Notes: generated from the letters alone by a model not told the origin. A stretch of 64,000 nucleotides of DNA from Candidatus Saccharibacteria bacterium HGW-Saccharibacteria-1 (GCA_002839415.1 PGXZ01000002.1:29199-93198), one strand, 5' to 3'. Counted from the stretch's first letter, positions 28,299-36,599 are shown. Translations and numbers: made by a program.

Positions 28299-29951
28299 AT
28301 GCTTAAGTTAAAAAATACGACGACAAACGACAAAATAAATATCTTTTTTATATTGTTAGCTTCGTTGTTTTTTATACTTTCAGTAGCTTTTGGTAGTATT
28401 ACATTTTTAGATTACAAAAAAGCAGAAAAAATTTCCCAAATAGAAAATTCTAAATTAGATGCATTGAAATCAAAACTTGAAAAAACATCCTCACTTAAAC
28501 CAATTGAGGGAAATGACACTAATGTGGTCAAAATGTTGCTTAAAATCTTGGGCAAATCAGATGATGAGGTTAAAGTTGACATTACCGATACCTCAAGCCC
28601 GCAGATATCAAAAGACGGCTCGATTATTTATGGAAGCTCAAAAACCGACGTAACGATTAACGTCACTGTAGTTATTGCCAGCGGTAATTTATCTTTTGCA
28701 AAAGATTTGACAGTATTAATCCCGAAGAAGGCTATCAAGCCAACTCCAACCGAGAGATCTGTGAGCGTAAGGGACTATGATGCAAAAGGCGATGGTATCG
28801 CCGATGACACGCTTAAAATTCAACGAGCTATCGATTATATCAGTTCGGTTGGTGGCGGAACCGTAAATATCCCATCAGGTACCTATATTATCAACCCAGA
28901 CGTTTCAATTAACATGAAAAGCAGTATCCAATTAAGTTTGTCGAGTGATGCAATACTTAAATCATCGTCAAGCAGCAAGGTGAACTCGGAAGTTATAAAT
29001 ATTATCGACGTCAATAATGTAAATATTATTGGTGGCAAAATTATTGGCGACAGATATATACACACTGGAACTGGTGGTGAATGGGGCATGGGTGTTAATA
29101 TTGAAAAAAGTTCAAACGTTAAAATTAGTGATATAAATATAACAAACTGTTGGGGTGATGGTATCTATATTGGCGGCGAATCGTCAAACGGTGTAGTTAT
29201 CGACGGAGTTATCAGCGACAACAACAGACGCCAGGGCTTGTCGATTACAAACGCAAAGAACGTTACCATTACCAGTAGTGAATTTAAAAATACTAACGGC
29301 ACCTTGCCTCAGGCTGGCATAGATCTCGAGCCAAACCCAGGCCAAACCGTCGAAGATATTAAAATTGATAATATAAAATCAATTGGTAACAAGGGTTCGG
29401 GTGTTGATATTTTAGGTATGAACGGTCCGGTCCGTAGGGTGAAAATATCAAATAGTGTACTGCAGGATAATGCGGGCATTGGCGTAATGATGTCGAGCGC
29501 AAATGACATCGCTTTAACTAACGACGTCATCCGTAATAGCACTTTTGGTATTGAAGTTAAAAACGATGTTTACAATGTAGTCGCAAGCGGCCTTGATATT
29601 TCATATAATCAGTCGCGCGGCGTATCTTTGGTTAGCAACAATCAAAAGGTCGGTATTGAAAATATTCTATTCAAAGATACGACGGTCGCAAATAACAGCC
29701 AACGTAGTCCGGGTAAAGCTGATGGCGTTAGGATTGACGCCTATGATTCGACTGGTTACATTAAAAATGTAAAATTTATGAACACTAAATTCATTGATAA
29801 CCAGAAATCACATACTCAGAGTTTTGGTTTGACTGTCGGTAACTCAAAGTTAATTAGCGACATAACCTTGTATGCCGACTGTGTATTTTCAGGCAATATA
29901 TCAGGCGGTTTACACTCTGCGGTCCCAATTTCTCAGAACGTACCTAGATAA
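28299..29951 (+). CDS. Membrane-anchored right-handed beta-helix (pectate-lyase-like) protein
   Basis: 550 aa. A signal anchor (about residues 15-40) and a coiled segment precede a small beta domain. The beta-helix begins near residue 150 with the pectate_lyase_3/GH28-type motif 'VRDYDAKGDGIADDTLKIQRAID' and 'GGTVNIPSGTYII'. About ten parallel-beta-helix coils follow ('VNIIGGKIIGDRY', 'GDGIYIGG', 'QGLSITNAKNVTI'). Such proteins bind or cleave polysaccharides or act as adhesins. Catalytic residues cannot be fixed from motifs alone. Confidence 0.82.
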   Translation: MLKLKNTTTNDKINIFFILLASLFFILSVAFGSITFLDYKKAEKISQIENSKLDALKSKLEKTSSLKPIEGNDTNVVKMLLKILGKSDDEVKVDITDTSSPQISKDGSIIYGSSKTDVTINVTVVIASGNLSFAKDLTVLIPKKAIKPTPTERSVSVRDYDAKGDGIADDTLKIQRAIDYISSVGGGTVNIPSGTYIINPDVSINMKSSIQLSLSSDAILKSSSSSKVNSEVINIIDVNNVNIIGGKIIGDRYIHTGTGGEWGMGVNIEKSSNVKISDINITNCWGDGIYIGGESSNGVVIDGVISDNNRRQGLSITNAKNVTITSSEFKNTNGTLPQAGIDLEPNPGQTVEDIKIDNIKSIGNKGSGVDILGMNGPVRRVKISNSVLQDNAGIGVMMSSANDIALTNDVIRNSTFGIEVKNDVYNVVASGLDISYNQSRGVSLVSNNQKVGIENILFKDTTVANNSQRSPGKADGVRIDAYDSTGYIKNVKFMNTKFIDNQKSHTQSFGLTVGNSKLISDITLYADCVFSGNISGGLHSAVPISQNVPR

Positions 29952-29984
29952 GTGTAATACTGGCGTTTACTAGTTTAGGTCTGT

Positions 29985-29990
29985 TACAAT
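29985..29990 (+). promoter_or_regulatory. Extended -10 promoter of serS
   Basis: TGT precedes TACAAT, which ends 6 nt before the serS ATG. The mRNA is predicted to be leaderless. Confidence 0.6.
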
Positions 29991-29996
29991 ATTTAT

Positions 29997-31295
29997 ATGT
30001 TAGATATACGATTTATTAGAGACAACGCCGCAGCCGTCGAAATTAATGCTCATAACAAAGGCTATGATATTGATATATCTTCACTTATAAAACTAGATGA
30101 TGAACGTCGTGATTTGCAAACTCAGGTTGATGATTTACGCGAAAAACGCAATGAAATCGCCGCCAGCTCAAAAGGAGTTCGACCTACGCCCGAGCAAATA
30201 GCAGAAGGTAAAGCTATCAAAGATCAGCTTTTGGTTATTGAACCCCAACTTAAAACTGTAAACGATAGTTATCTTGAGTTACTTAAAAAAGTTCCAAATA
30301 TGGCCGCTAGCGACGTACCGGTTGGTCTTACTGAGGATGAGAACGTCGTTACAAAAACCATAGGTGAGCCGACTAAATTTGATTTTAAACCCAAAAATCA
30401 CGCCGAAATCGCCGCTGGTCGTGGTTGGCTCGACAAAGAGCGTGCCGCCAAGGTGACCGGCAGTCGTTTTACCTATGTTAAGGGTGATTTAGTTAAATTA
30501 CAAATGGCGATTGTGCAATTCGTGATGAACGCATTAAGCGACGAAGAGGTTGTTGGTAAAATCGCAAAAGAGGCAGGGCTAACTGTATCAAGCTGCGCTT
30601 TTACGCCAATTTTGCCGCCACTGATGCTCCGCACTGAGATGTATGATGCTATGGACCGTCTCGAGCCCCGTGATGACCGTTACAAGATAGAGGGTGATGA
30701 TTTGTGGTTGCAGGGAAGTGCCGAGCATGTGCTAGGCAGTATGCACTCTGGCGAGATTTTTGAAGAGACCGAATTACCGCTTCGATACCTTGGTTATGCT
30801 ACTAGTTTCCGCCGCGAAGCTGGCACTTATGGCAAAGACATGGAAGGAATTCTTCGCATGCATCAATTTGACAAACTCGAAATGGAGAGTTTTACAACCG
30901 CTGATGACGGTCCAAATGAGCATCTGTTGTTCGTGGCGATTCAGGAATATCTATTAGCCCAGTTACAACTACCATACCGTGTAATTCAAAAGTGCACTTT
31001 TGATATCGGCAAGCCAAACTCTCGTGGTGTCGACATGGAAGCTTGGCTGCCTGGTCAAGACAAATACCGCGAAACTCACACCGCTGATTATATGACGGAT
31101 TACCAATCACGTCGTCTAAATACTCGTGTCCGTCGCACCTCTGGCGATCTTGAGCTGGTCCACACCAATGACGCCACGGCCTTTGCCATCGGCCGAATAA
31201 TGATTGCGATTATCGAAAACAATCAAACCGAGGATGGAAAAGTAAACATCCCAACGGTGTTGCAACCATATCTCGCCAATAAAGCAACCTTGTAG
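29997..31295 (+). CDS. serS: Seryl-tRNA synthetase
   Basis: 432 aa, full length. The N-terminal tRNA-binding coiled coil (about 25-105, 'LDDERRDLQTQVDDLREKRNEI') is followed by the class II core. Motif 2 is 'TSFRREAGTYGKDMEGILRMHQFDKLEM'. Motif 3 is 'AFAIGRIMIAIIENNQTEDGKVNIPTVLQPYL'. The TxE serine-binding segment occurs as 'GSAEHVLGSMHSGE', a variation on the usual TSE. The start sits 6 nt from a -10 box without a ribosome binding site. Confidence 0.96.
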   Translation: MLDIRFIRDNAAAVEINAHNKGYDIDISSLIKLDDERRDLQTQVDDLREKRNEIAASSKGVRPTPEQIAEGKAIKDQLLVIEPQLKTVNDSYLELLKKVPNMAASDVPVGLTEDENVVTKTIGEPTKFDFKPKNHAEIAAGRGWLDKERAAKVTGSRFTYVKGDLVKLQMAIVQFVMNALSDEEVVGKIAKEAGLTVSSCAFTPILPPLMLRTEMYDAMDRLEPRDDRYKIEGDDLWLQGSAEHVLGSMHSGEIFEETELPLRYLGYATSFRREAGTYGKDMEGILRMHQFDKLEMESFTTADDGPNEHLLFVAIQEYLLAQLQLPYRVIQKCTFDIGKPNSRGVDMEAWLPGQDKYRETHTADYMTDYQSRRLNTRVRRTSGDLELVHTNDATAFAIGRIMIAIIENNQTEDGKVNIPTVLQPYLANKATL

Positions 31296-31316
31296 TAAAA
31301 CAATAAGTAATAATGT

Positions 31317-31347
31317 GCAAGCCTGTATGAAACAGGATTGCTTTTTT
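31317..31347 (+). terminator. Terminator after serS
   Basis: GCAAGCCTGT pairs with ACAGGATTGC (one bulge) and T6 follows. Confidence 0.85.
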
Positions 31348-31399
31348 TGCAATATTATGCTAATGTTATAAGTAATTTAACAGATTAAAAAACAAAAAT

Positions 31400-33178
31400 A
31401 TGAAATCAGAAAAACTTTGTAGCAGTTATTCGCCAGAGAGTGATAAAAATAATATAACTTCACTTGAATCTTTTATTGAGCCCGAGAACTATATTGATTA
31501 TTTTGATAAAAAAATACCTCTAACCATTGATGCTAAATATAGTGATAACGATTCAGAAAAAGAAGTTAACAGATTAGTTCATGCTTTTAATGCCCTAAAA
31601 CATAAATCATCTGATAACAAAGATACTTTTAACAATCTGCTGAATTTATCTTACTGTCGGGCTACTCAGTATAATACATTTAATTATTACGATATTAATT
31701 CATATCCAGAATTAATATTAAAAGCGGTTGATGACATCAATAGTGATTCAGAATTTATAAACAGATTAATTAAAAAAATAACATTTAACGAGATTGAAAA
31801 TACACCGATAAAAGAGCATATGCCTTATATAGCCGACAATCCTAGGGCTGCTTTTATGAAAGACTATGTGAATTTTGGTCCTGATTACAGGCGTTTATAT
31901 CGGGAAGTGGTTGATTATTCTCAAGAAATAGACGATGTCGATCTATTGTATTCGCCAGGAGGCGAGACTCTGAATGAGCATTATGTTGAGTTAGAGGTAT
32001 TGTCACTTTTTGGTGTCAATATAACTGACGTTAGTGAGGCATCAAGAGGGGCTTTATTTGACTGGGGCGTAAATTTAACTAGAGATAAATATGATAGACT
32101 TAAAAAGATTGCAAAACCCAAAACATATACAAATAGAGTTGAGATGGCTAATGCGTTCCTAGCAACTGAATTTGGTGATGATTTTGGTGATTATATAGTT
32201 GATATAGCTGAATATTCTAAGGAAAATGAATCTGATGAAATTTTTGAAATAATTAATGAATATCGTGATGTCAGTAGGTCATTTAGTAGTCAGTTTAATG
32301 ATATCGATCCAGGCTTTTCATTAGGTGCTGAAAAAGCTATGAATGAAAGGTTGACTGACTTATTAGCTGTTGCCGCCGAGGTGTCTAAAAACGGTAGTTT
32401 GACTGCTGATGTAGCGCCACACAGAGGAAATGAAGATTATGTTCATGATGGGAAGTTTGATATAAAAATCGATTCACTAGATCAAATAATTGATACTATG
32501 AATTCATTTTTGAAATCCCAGAAAATGTTATCAGATATATTGTCAAGCAAAGACACTTGCATAATCAATAGGTATAAAAAAGACGTTGATAAAGTATATT
32601 CACAGACGTATTCGCTAATAAATGATAAGTTTGGTATTGCACAGTTTCATGTAAGGCGATTTGGTGCGGGTAGTTTTGATAAGACGGTTGAACATGGTAA
32701 TTATAATGGTACCGAGGCGACAATCAGTTGGTCTATCAGTCCAAACAATCCATTTGCGTATCCTGGATCAAAAGACCCTGATTGCATGAATGTCCGATTT
32801 GATAGGGAAGGGCGTTTGATTGATGAGGCTCCGGATTCGCCAGGCAGATCATCGATTCGCGATGATGGAGTAATTTCGTTAGATATCGGATCAGTTTTGG
32901 GCGAAAAAACTTCAGTGTCTACCGTTGTTGGACGAACAATTGCGGCCGGCAATATTATCAGGGCTGAAAGTGATAATGGGATTAACTCAATTTCATTAAA
33001 TCACAATACTAATTATTTATCGCAAGAATACGGCAATGCGAATGATTTTGCATGGTTAGCTACGATGATAGAGCAAAAAATCGTGAATAGTTACGAACAT
33101 GCTAATAAGAAAAACATTATAAAAATTGGCAAAACTTTGGTAAAGAAGAGTGTTGATGCTAGCTATTTAGTAAGTTAG
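31400..33178 (+). CDS. Orphan 592-aa soluble protein
   Basis: 592 aa with no signal peptide and no transmembrane segment. I do not recognise any family. It is acidic and rich in Asp, Asn and Ser, mainly helical-looking in its first two thirds ('NRLVHAFNALKHKSSDNKD', 'YREVVDYSQEIDDVDLLY'). A more beta-like C-terminal third carries 'AQFHVRRFGAGSFDKTVEHGN' and 'GVISLDIGSVLGEKTSVSTVVG'. No P-loop, metal-binding or nuclease motif stands out. Its end overlaps the convergent TrmB-like gene by 20 nt. It marks the left edge of an accessory-looking zone. Confidence 0.75.
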   Translation: MKSEKLCSSYSPESDKNNITSLESFIEPENYIDYFDKKIPLTIDAKYSDNDSEKEVNRLVHAFNALKHKSSDNKDTFNNLLNLSYCRATQYNTFNYYDINSYPELILKAVDDINSDSEFINRLIKKITFNEIENTPIKEHMPYIADNPRAAFMKDYVNFGPDYRRLYREVVDYSQEIDDVDLLYSPGGETLNEHYVELEVLSLFGVNITDVSEASRGALFDWGVNLTRDKYDRLKKIAKPKTYTNRVEMANAFLATEFGDDFGDYIVDIAEYSKENESDEIFEIINEYRDVSRSFSSQFNDIDPGFSLGAEKAMNERLTDLLAVAAEVSKNGSLTADVAPHRGNEDYVHDGKFDIKIDSLDQIIDTMNSFLKSQKMLSDILSSKDTCIINRYKKDVDKVYSQTYSLINDKFGIAQFHVRRFGAGSFDKTVEHGNYNGTEATISWSISPNNPFAYPGSKDPDCMNVRFDREGRLIDEAPDSPGRSSIRDDGVISLDIGSVLGEKTSVSTVVGRTIAAGNIIRAESDNGINSISLNHNTNYLSQEYGNANDFAWLATMIEQKIVNSYEHANKKNIIKIGKTLVKKSVDASYLVS

Positions 33179-33950
33179 ATTTTTTGGTAGGATCGTTTTT
33201 TCCAATTAAATCACCGACTAACATAAGTACCTGTTTCATAGCTTCGGCTATTGCTGGGCTGTTTATGATAGTTGCCATCTGTGTTTCGCCAAAGGCTATC
33301 AATGCGACTTTGTCGCCGTAAACGTTAATCTCGACAGGTGCGGTATAAGTGTTGTTTGGGAGGGTGTGTCGATCAAAGAGCCATTCTTCGTCTTTATTGT
33401 CTCGTATGTGCTGCCTAGCTATTTCGGTGTCGTGCGTCAAGGCGTATGTATTGATACCGAGTTGAACGCGTTTTTTGATGAAATCCTGCATAAATTCATC
33501 GCCTAGGCTAGGCGTATCGGCGGTTGTCCTTAATAAATAATTGTCTTTGTTTTCGTTAAGGATGTCTTTGTAAGCTTTTTTTATGCCATCTACACCTTGG
33601 AGGGTTCGAATTCCGGGTGATTCATTATGTTCATAATATATATCTATTAAGGTTGAAAGGTTTCGTACGATTTCTTGTTCGTTTCTTGTGACGATCTTTC
33701 GACGTTTTTCGGCCAATGTTTCAATAGCTGATGGGTGAGCGGCGATGTATATCGCCTTATTGGTGTTGTCTTTTTTCTTGGCTAGTCCGAGTTTTTCTAA
33801 TTTATCGACGATTGCATAGGTGTTTGTGCGAGTTTCGCTTATTAGTCCAGACAGTTCGGCGGGTGATTTTTCGCCGTTTTCGATTAGTGCCATATAACCC
33901 TTGGCTTGGCTTTCGGTGAGGCCGGCTTTTTTGAGAATATCGATTTCCAT
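33159..33950 (-). CDS. TrmB-family transcriptional regulator
   Basis: 263 aa. The N-terminal winged helix is the TrmB type: 'LKKAGLTESQAKGYMALIENGEKSPAELSGLISETRTNTYAIVDKLEKLGLA'. A helical linker and an alpha/beta C-terminal domain (from about 115, 'RTLQGVDGIKKAYKDILNENKDNYLLRTT') resemble the effector half seen in many bacterial TrmB-like proteins. It has a perfect -35 (TTGACA) and TAATAT -10 at 17 bp spacing; the -10 ends 6 nt before the ATG. The inverted repeat overlapping the -35 suggests autorepression. Confidence 0.87.
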   Translation of the reverse strand: MEIDILKKAGLTESQAKGYMALIENGEKSPAELSGLISETRTNTYAIVDKLEKLGLAKKKDNTNKAIYIAAHPSAIETLAEKRRKIVTRNEQEIVRNLSTLIDIYYEHNESPGIRTLQGVDGIKKAYKDILNENKDNYLLRTTADTPSLGDEFMQDFIKKRVQLGINTYALTHDTEIARQHIRDNKDEEWLFDRHTLPNNTYTAPVEINVYGDKVALIAFGETQMATIINSPAIAEAMKQVLMLVGDLIGKNDPTKKSNLLNS

Positions 33951-33956
33951 ACCTTG

Positions 33957-33998
33957 ATATTAGCACACTTTCGATGGTTTGTCAAAGTTATTTTGACA
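33957..33998 (-). promoter_or_regulatory. TrmB-gene promoter with overlapping palindromic operator
   Basis: Minus strand: TTGACA (33980-33985), a 17-bp spacer and TAATAT (33957-33962). The inverted repeat TGTCAAA-gttat-TTTGACA (33980-33998) covers the -35 and is a natural operator for the adjacent regulator. Confidence 0.75.
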
Positions 33999-34049
33999 GA
34001 TTTACAGACCGCACCACCCCTGTTAGTTTAAGTAGTTATCATAGCATTA

Positions 34050-34078
34050 TTGACATATAATCAAATATGTGCGATAAT
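34050..34078 (+). promoter_or_regulatory. Strong sigma70-type promoter in a gene-free stretch
   Basis: TTGACA (34050-34055), a 17-bp spacer and GATAAT (34073-34078) with TGC just before it, an extended -10. Transcription would start near 34085, over 500 nt before the next ORF. The promoter therefore feeds a long non-coding leader or an independent RNA. Confidence 0.75.
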
Positions 34079-34084
34079 GATTCC

Positions 34085-34560
34085 ATCGTTGAGAGAAAAG
34101 AGAGACTTCGACAACGAGTGAGAAATTTAAAAATATACCAAGCTAACCAACATCGTTAAACGGTCTTAGGTTGGTGCTAGAGTTGAGCTAAGGCTCCTCG
34201 CACCTTCACGAGAATAGATTCGTTAAATACAAACGATAGCGGGTGGGCCGGATATCGTCTCTGACGTATTAAATAAAATAAAAATACGCCAAAACACAAA
34301 TCACCAAAACAAACGCTGGTAGATTTTCAAAGCTATGAGAGGCTTCGAACGCAAAATCTACCAGCCCATTGGACTGTTATGAATACTGACCGCATGACAT
34401 TCCGATGGGCTGAAAAACAGCCTAAAAATGCGAAAGCATTGTACTTTTAAATATAAACTACTTAAACTTCGAATTCGTTAATATTTTAGAATTTTGTTGT
34501 TTATTGTTTCCTTTGCTTGTGTTGCCCATTTTGATGATTGATCGTTGTCGAAATGGGCAA
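34085..34560 (+). ncRNA. Putative structured non-coding RNA or long structured leader
   Basis: No gene lies between 33951 and 34611. Downstream of a strong promoter the DNA carries many nested pairings: TCGTTG/CAACGA (34086-34117), GGTGC/GCACC (34173-34204) enclosing GAGC/GCTC, and a perfect 13-bp stem GCTGGTAGATTTT/AAAATCTACCAGC (34315-34365). Then come GCCCATTGGA/TCCGATGGGC (34364-34410) continued inward by TGTTATG/CATGACA, and AATGC-GAAA-GCATT (34427-34440, GNRA loop). A 10-bp stem TTGCCCATTT/AAATGGGCAA closes it at 34522-34560. I tested by eye for tmRNA, RNase P RNA, SRP RNA and 6S RNA and found no diagnostic motifs. It may be a 5' leader of the 34612 gene or a separate RNA. Confidence 0.55.
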
Positions 34561-34611
34561 TATAAGTCCTATTTTTAAAAGAAAGGGAAGCATACTTTTA
34601 GATTTTTATCA

Positions 34612-35526
34612 GTGTGTTTTTTGGTGAAAAAAGTGGAAACAAAATTATTTAAGATTGAAAGAGAGTTAAGAAAAAGTGGTACCGATGAATATATTTTTGC
34701 GGAATATCAGCTTAATGCTGAGAATAGTTTTCCGTGGAACGATAACGGAAAATACAGAGAATATATATCGTGTCCTCATTCCGTTGTTGCGGTAAGCCAT
34801 AACGATAACGCTATAGAAATAGCGGTGTTAAAAGGGCCTGATATTACTCCTGAAGAACTGTATTGCTTAGTCGACGTAAAAATAGTCAAGCTTGATGAGG
34901 TCCCAATTAAAAAAATTGATCCTTATAGAGTTGATCTCTATTATGGGATGTCCGGATGTGTGGAATATTCGATCATTACCCTAAAAAGAGCAAGGAGTAG
35001 CAACGTTTTTGCTTTTGCCCAGTCAAGGAAAATGGTCTTGCATATCGGCCACTGGGGGACTCTTTCTCACGGTTTCGGGTCGACCGTAGAAGATTTCAAG
35101 GTGGTCTCGGATCATCTTAAAATGAAATACAAGACCCTTGACGCTGTTGAATCTAAACGTCTCGATCCTACGAAGGAAGATTGGTTCCAAGTTGATGATC
35201 CTGGCGTGGATTTTAGTCGTTATGATCATTACGCTACGGATGGCCATTACCGTGAAGATATGAGTTTCGTTAGGTATGATACACCTGACAAGGAAGAGAT
35301 TTTTGCCGAAAAATTTATTTCCTTTACGGAGGTCCAACCGGTCGTAAAGGATGAGCAGGATCTTGTAGCTCAAGGGTTTATCATCCCTGAAGATTATTGG
35401 GCAACTGATCTACCGCATGACCACGAAGCCGAACGGCTCGCGAAAAAAAAGCCTAAAGTTGAAGAGGTATGCGAGTACGATGACGATATCAACGTTGATG
35501 TCGCTGAGGTTGTTGAAGCTGAGTAG
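34612..35526 (+). CDS. Orphan 304-aa protein in the hairpin-rich zone
   Basis: 304 aa, start GTG 34612; an in-frame TTG/GTG pair a few codons later is also possible. AAAGGGAAG lies about 25 nt upstream. I recognise no family. The N-terminal part is mixed alpha/beta ('YIFAEYQLNAENSFPWNDNGKYREYISCPHSVVAVSHNDNA'). The middle has a hydrophobic, His- and Gly-rich strand ('MVLHIGHWGTLSHGFGSTVEDF'). The last 30 residues are highly acidic. No signal peptide or transmembrane helix is visible. It is flanked on both sides by structured non-coding DNA and is followed by another orphan gene. Confidence 0.7.
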   Translation: MCFLVKKVETKLFKIERELRKSGTDEYIFAEYQLNAENSFPWNDNGKYREYISCPHSVVAVSHNDNAIEIAVLKGPDITPEELYCLVDVKIVKLDEVPIKKIDPYRVDLYYGMSGCVEYSIITLKRARSSNVFAFAQSRKMVLHIGHWGTLSHGFGSTVEDFKVVSDHLKMKYKTLDAVESKRLDPTKEDWFQVDDPGVDFSRYDHYATDGHYREDMSFVRYDTPDKEEIFAEKFISFTEVQPVVKDEQDLVAQGFIIPEDYWATDLPHDHEAERLAKKKPKVEEVCEYDDDINVDVAEVVEAE

Positions 35527-35545
35527 TAGTCGTATTCTACGACTA
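35527..35545 (+). terminator. Short perfect hairpin after the 34612 gene
   Basis: TAGTCGTA-TTC-TACGACTA overlaps the stop region and is followed by an A-rich, not T-rich, tract. It could be an RNA end-protecting hairpin and not a true terminator. Confidence 0.4.
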
Positions 35546-35579
35546 TAAAAATAGAAAATTTGTCAAGCTCTCGATAAAA

Positions 35580-35745
35580 AATTGAGCGGCAGTTGGTTTC
35601 TGCCACAATAAAAACCCTTGAGTTCGCAAGCGTAACGAACCGCGAGTGCATTAACGCACCCACCGAGATGATGCGACAAATCATCTCAATAAACCTTGAA
35701 CTTATCAATTGAATTATGCGGATAAACCTTGTCAATATAATTCAG
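35580..35745 (+). ncRNA. Putative structured RNA element between the two orphan genes
   Basis: Successive hairpins: GGCAG/CTGCC (35588-35604), GTGC/GCAC (35646-35659), GAGATGAT/ATCATCTC (35665-35687) and GAATTAT/ATAATTC (35711-35743). The motif ATAAACCTTG occurs exactly at 35689-35698 and 35722-35731, with a looser version (ATAAAAACCCTTG) at 35608-35620; one copy sits in a hairpin loop. It ends about 40 nt before the AGAAGG ribosome binding site of the next gene. It could be a 5' regulatory leader or protein-binding RNA. Confidence 0.5.
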
Positions 35746-35786
35746 TCTGAGAGGCTGACGAGTAATAATAAAAGAGAAGGAAAAAT

Positions 35787-36302
35787 ATGGAAAATTTGAA
35801 AAATTCAAATGAATTTGAGCGAACTGAATTAAAGTTTAATAAAGAAATGGCGAATGACCTTATGGATAAACTGGACAAAGGCTTTGCGCTGCCGTTTTAT
35901 GATGATTCAGACCCTGATTATGCACATGGGCATATCGACATGGGCGGCGTTCATTGTAAAGTCGGTGTTGACATCGAAAATCAAAAGCGAGCACGAATAT
36001 TAGATGTATGTGGATGGGTTGGATCTGAATATGATTCAAGGACTTATTCTCCAAAAGGATCGGGTACTTATATAAATATTCCACTTCCTAGGGAAATTGG
36101 TGATTTAGTATTAGAAGTCGAAGAAGTGTGCAATAGTGACGGTGATTCTGATTATTGGTATAGTGTCGTTCGCCCAACGGGTGAGTTTTATTCTGACCTC
36201 GAGCTGGCTGAGCGAATCGATGATTATGTCGATATCCAGGATGAAAGTGATAAACAGATCACTGCCGAAGAGATAAAACGTCGCAGTACATTCGTTAAAT
36301 AA
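35787..36302 (+). CDS. Orphan 171-aa acidic protein
   Basis: 171 aa, ATG preceded by AGAGAAGGAA. No family recognised. It is strongly acidic, with no signal or membrane segment. The central region 'HGHIDMGGVHCKVGVDIENQKRARILDVCGWVGSEYD' looks like beta strands, and the end is helical ('DLELAERIDDYVDIQDESDKQITAEEIKRRSTF'). It shares the unusual hairpin-rich setting of the 34612 gene, so the pair may act together. Function cannot be inferred. Confidence 0.7.
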   Translation: MENLKNSNEFERTELKFNKEMANDLMDKLDKGFALPFYDDSDPDYAHGHIDMGGVHCKVGVDIENQKRARILDVCGWVGSEYDSRTYSPKGSGTYINIPLPREIGDLVLEVEEVCNSDGDSDYWYSVVRPTGEFYSDLELAERIDDYVDIQDESDKQITAEEIKRRSTFVK

Positions 36303-36354
36303 TTAGTTTGTTCAAAGTACGGCTAGCCTCTGTGGTAGGGGCTGGTCGACCAAG

Positions 36355-36395
36355 AAATTACAAAATTCATGTAATTTTATCAAATCATTGATAAC
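36355..36395 (+). terminator. Tandem hairpins after the 35787 gene
   Basis: AAATTAC / GTAATTT (around 36355-36378) is followed directly by TTATCA / TGATAA (36378-36395). The first has a short T run in its 3' arm and may end transcription. Confidence 0.45.
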
Positions 36396-36446
36396 TTCAC
36401 AGGGGTTTTGTGCCATAAATGGTCACATAATTCCAATTTAAAAATT

Positions 36447-36559
36447 AAAATTTGTAGAGTTGCTTCGAAAGAACGTCTATCTTAGTGGGGTGCGGTAAGT
36501 GTCGCACTCCAAAGTTGAAGCCTCTCATTTCGCGTACTATCGGAGTACCCACAAATTTT
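36447..36559 (+). ncRNA. Putative small structured RNA with closed multi-helix fold
   Basis: P1 AAAATTTGT (36447-36455) pairs with ACAAATTTT (36551-36559). Inside, AGAG-tt-GCTTC pairs with GAAGC-CTCT as a bulged 9-bp helix. It encloses TTC-GAAA-GAA and an 8-bp hairpin GGGGTGCG/CGCACTCC. GTACT/AGTAC forms a further arm before P1 closes. All helices are mutually compatible, giving a branched fold of about 113 nt. The GGTGCGGTAAG segment resembles one RNase P hairpin, but the other conserved RNase P boxes are missing. Confidence 0.55.
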
Positions 36560-36599
36560 CGCGGTAATATGTCAGTTATTCTGACATATGCGCGAGAAT
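36556..36599 (+). repeat. Long inverted repeat upstream of hpf
   Basis: TTCGCG-gtaATATGTCAG and CTGACATAT-gCGCGAGAA form an imperfect stem around TTATT. No T run follows, and the hpf promoter (TATAAT near 36617) lies next to it. It may serve as a terminator for the upstream RNA or as an operator. Confidence 0.5.

Noticed and set aside
34081-34440. tmRNA (ssrA) for the structured region after 34085
   Set aside because: GACTTCGACA recalls the tmRNA 5' end, but no acceptor-stem partner, T-arm, CCA end or tag-peptide frame with a plausible end could be found.
36440-36560. RNase P RNA, because of GGTGCGGTAAG
   Set aside because: The highly conserved GAGGAAAGTCC and ACAGAA boxes are missing and the total length is far too small.
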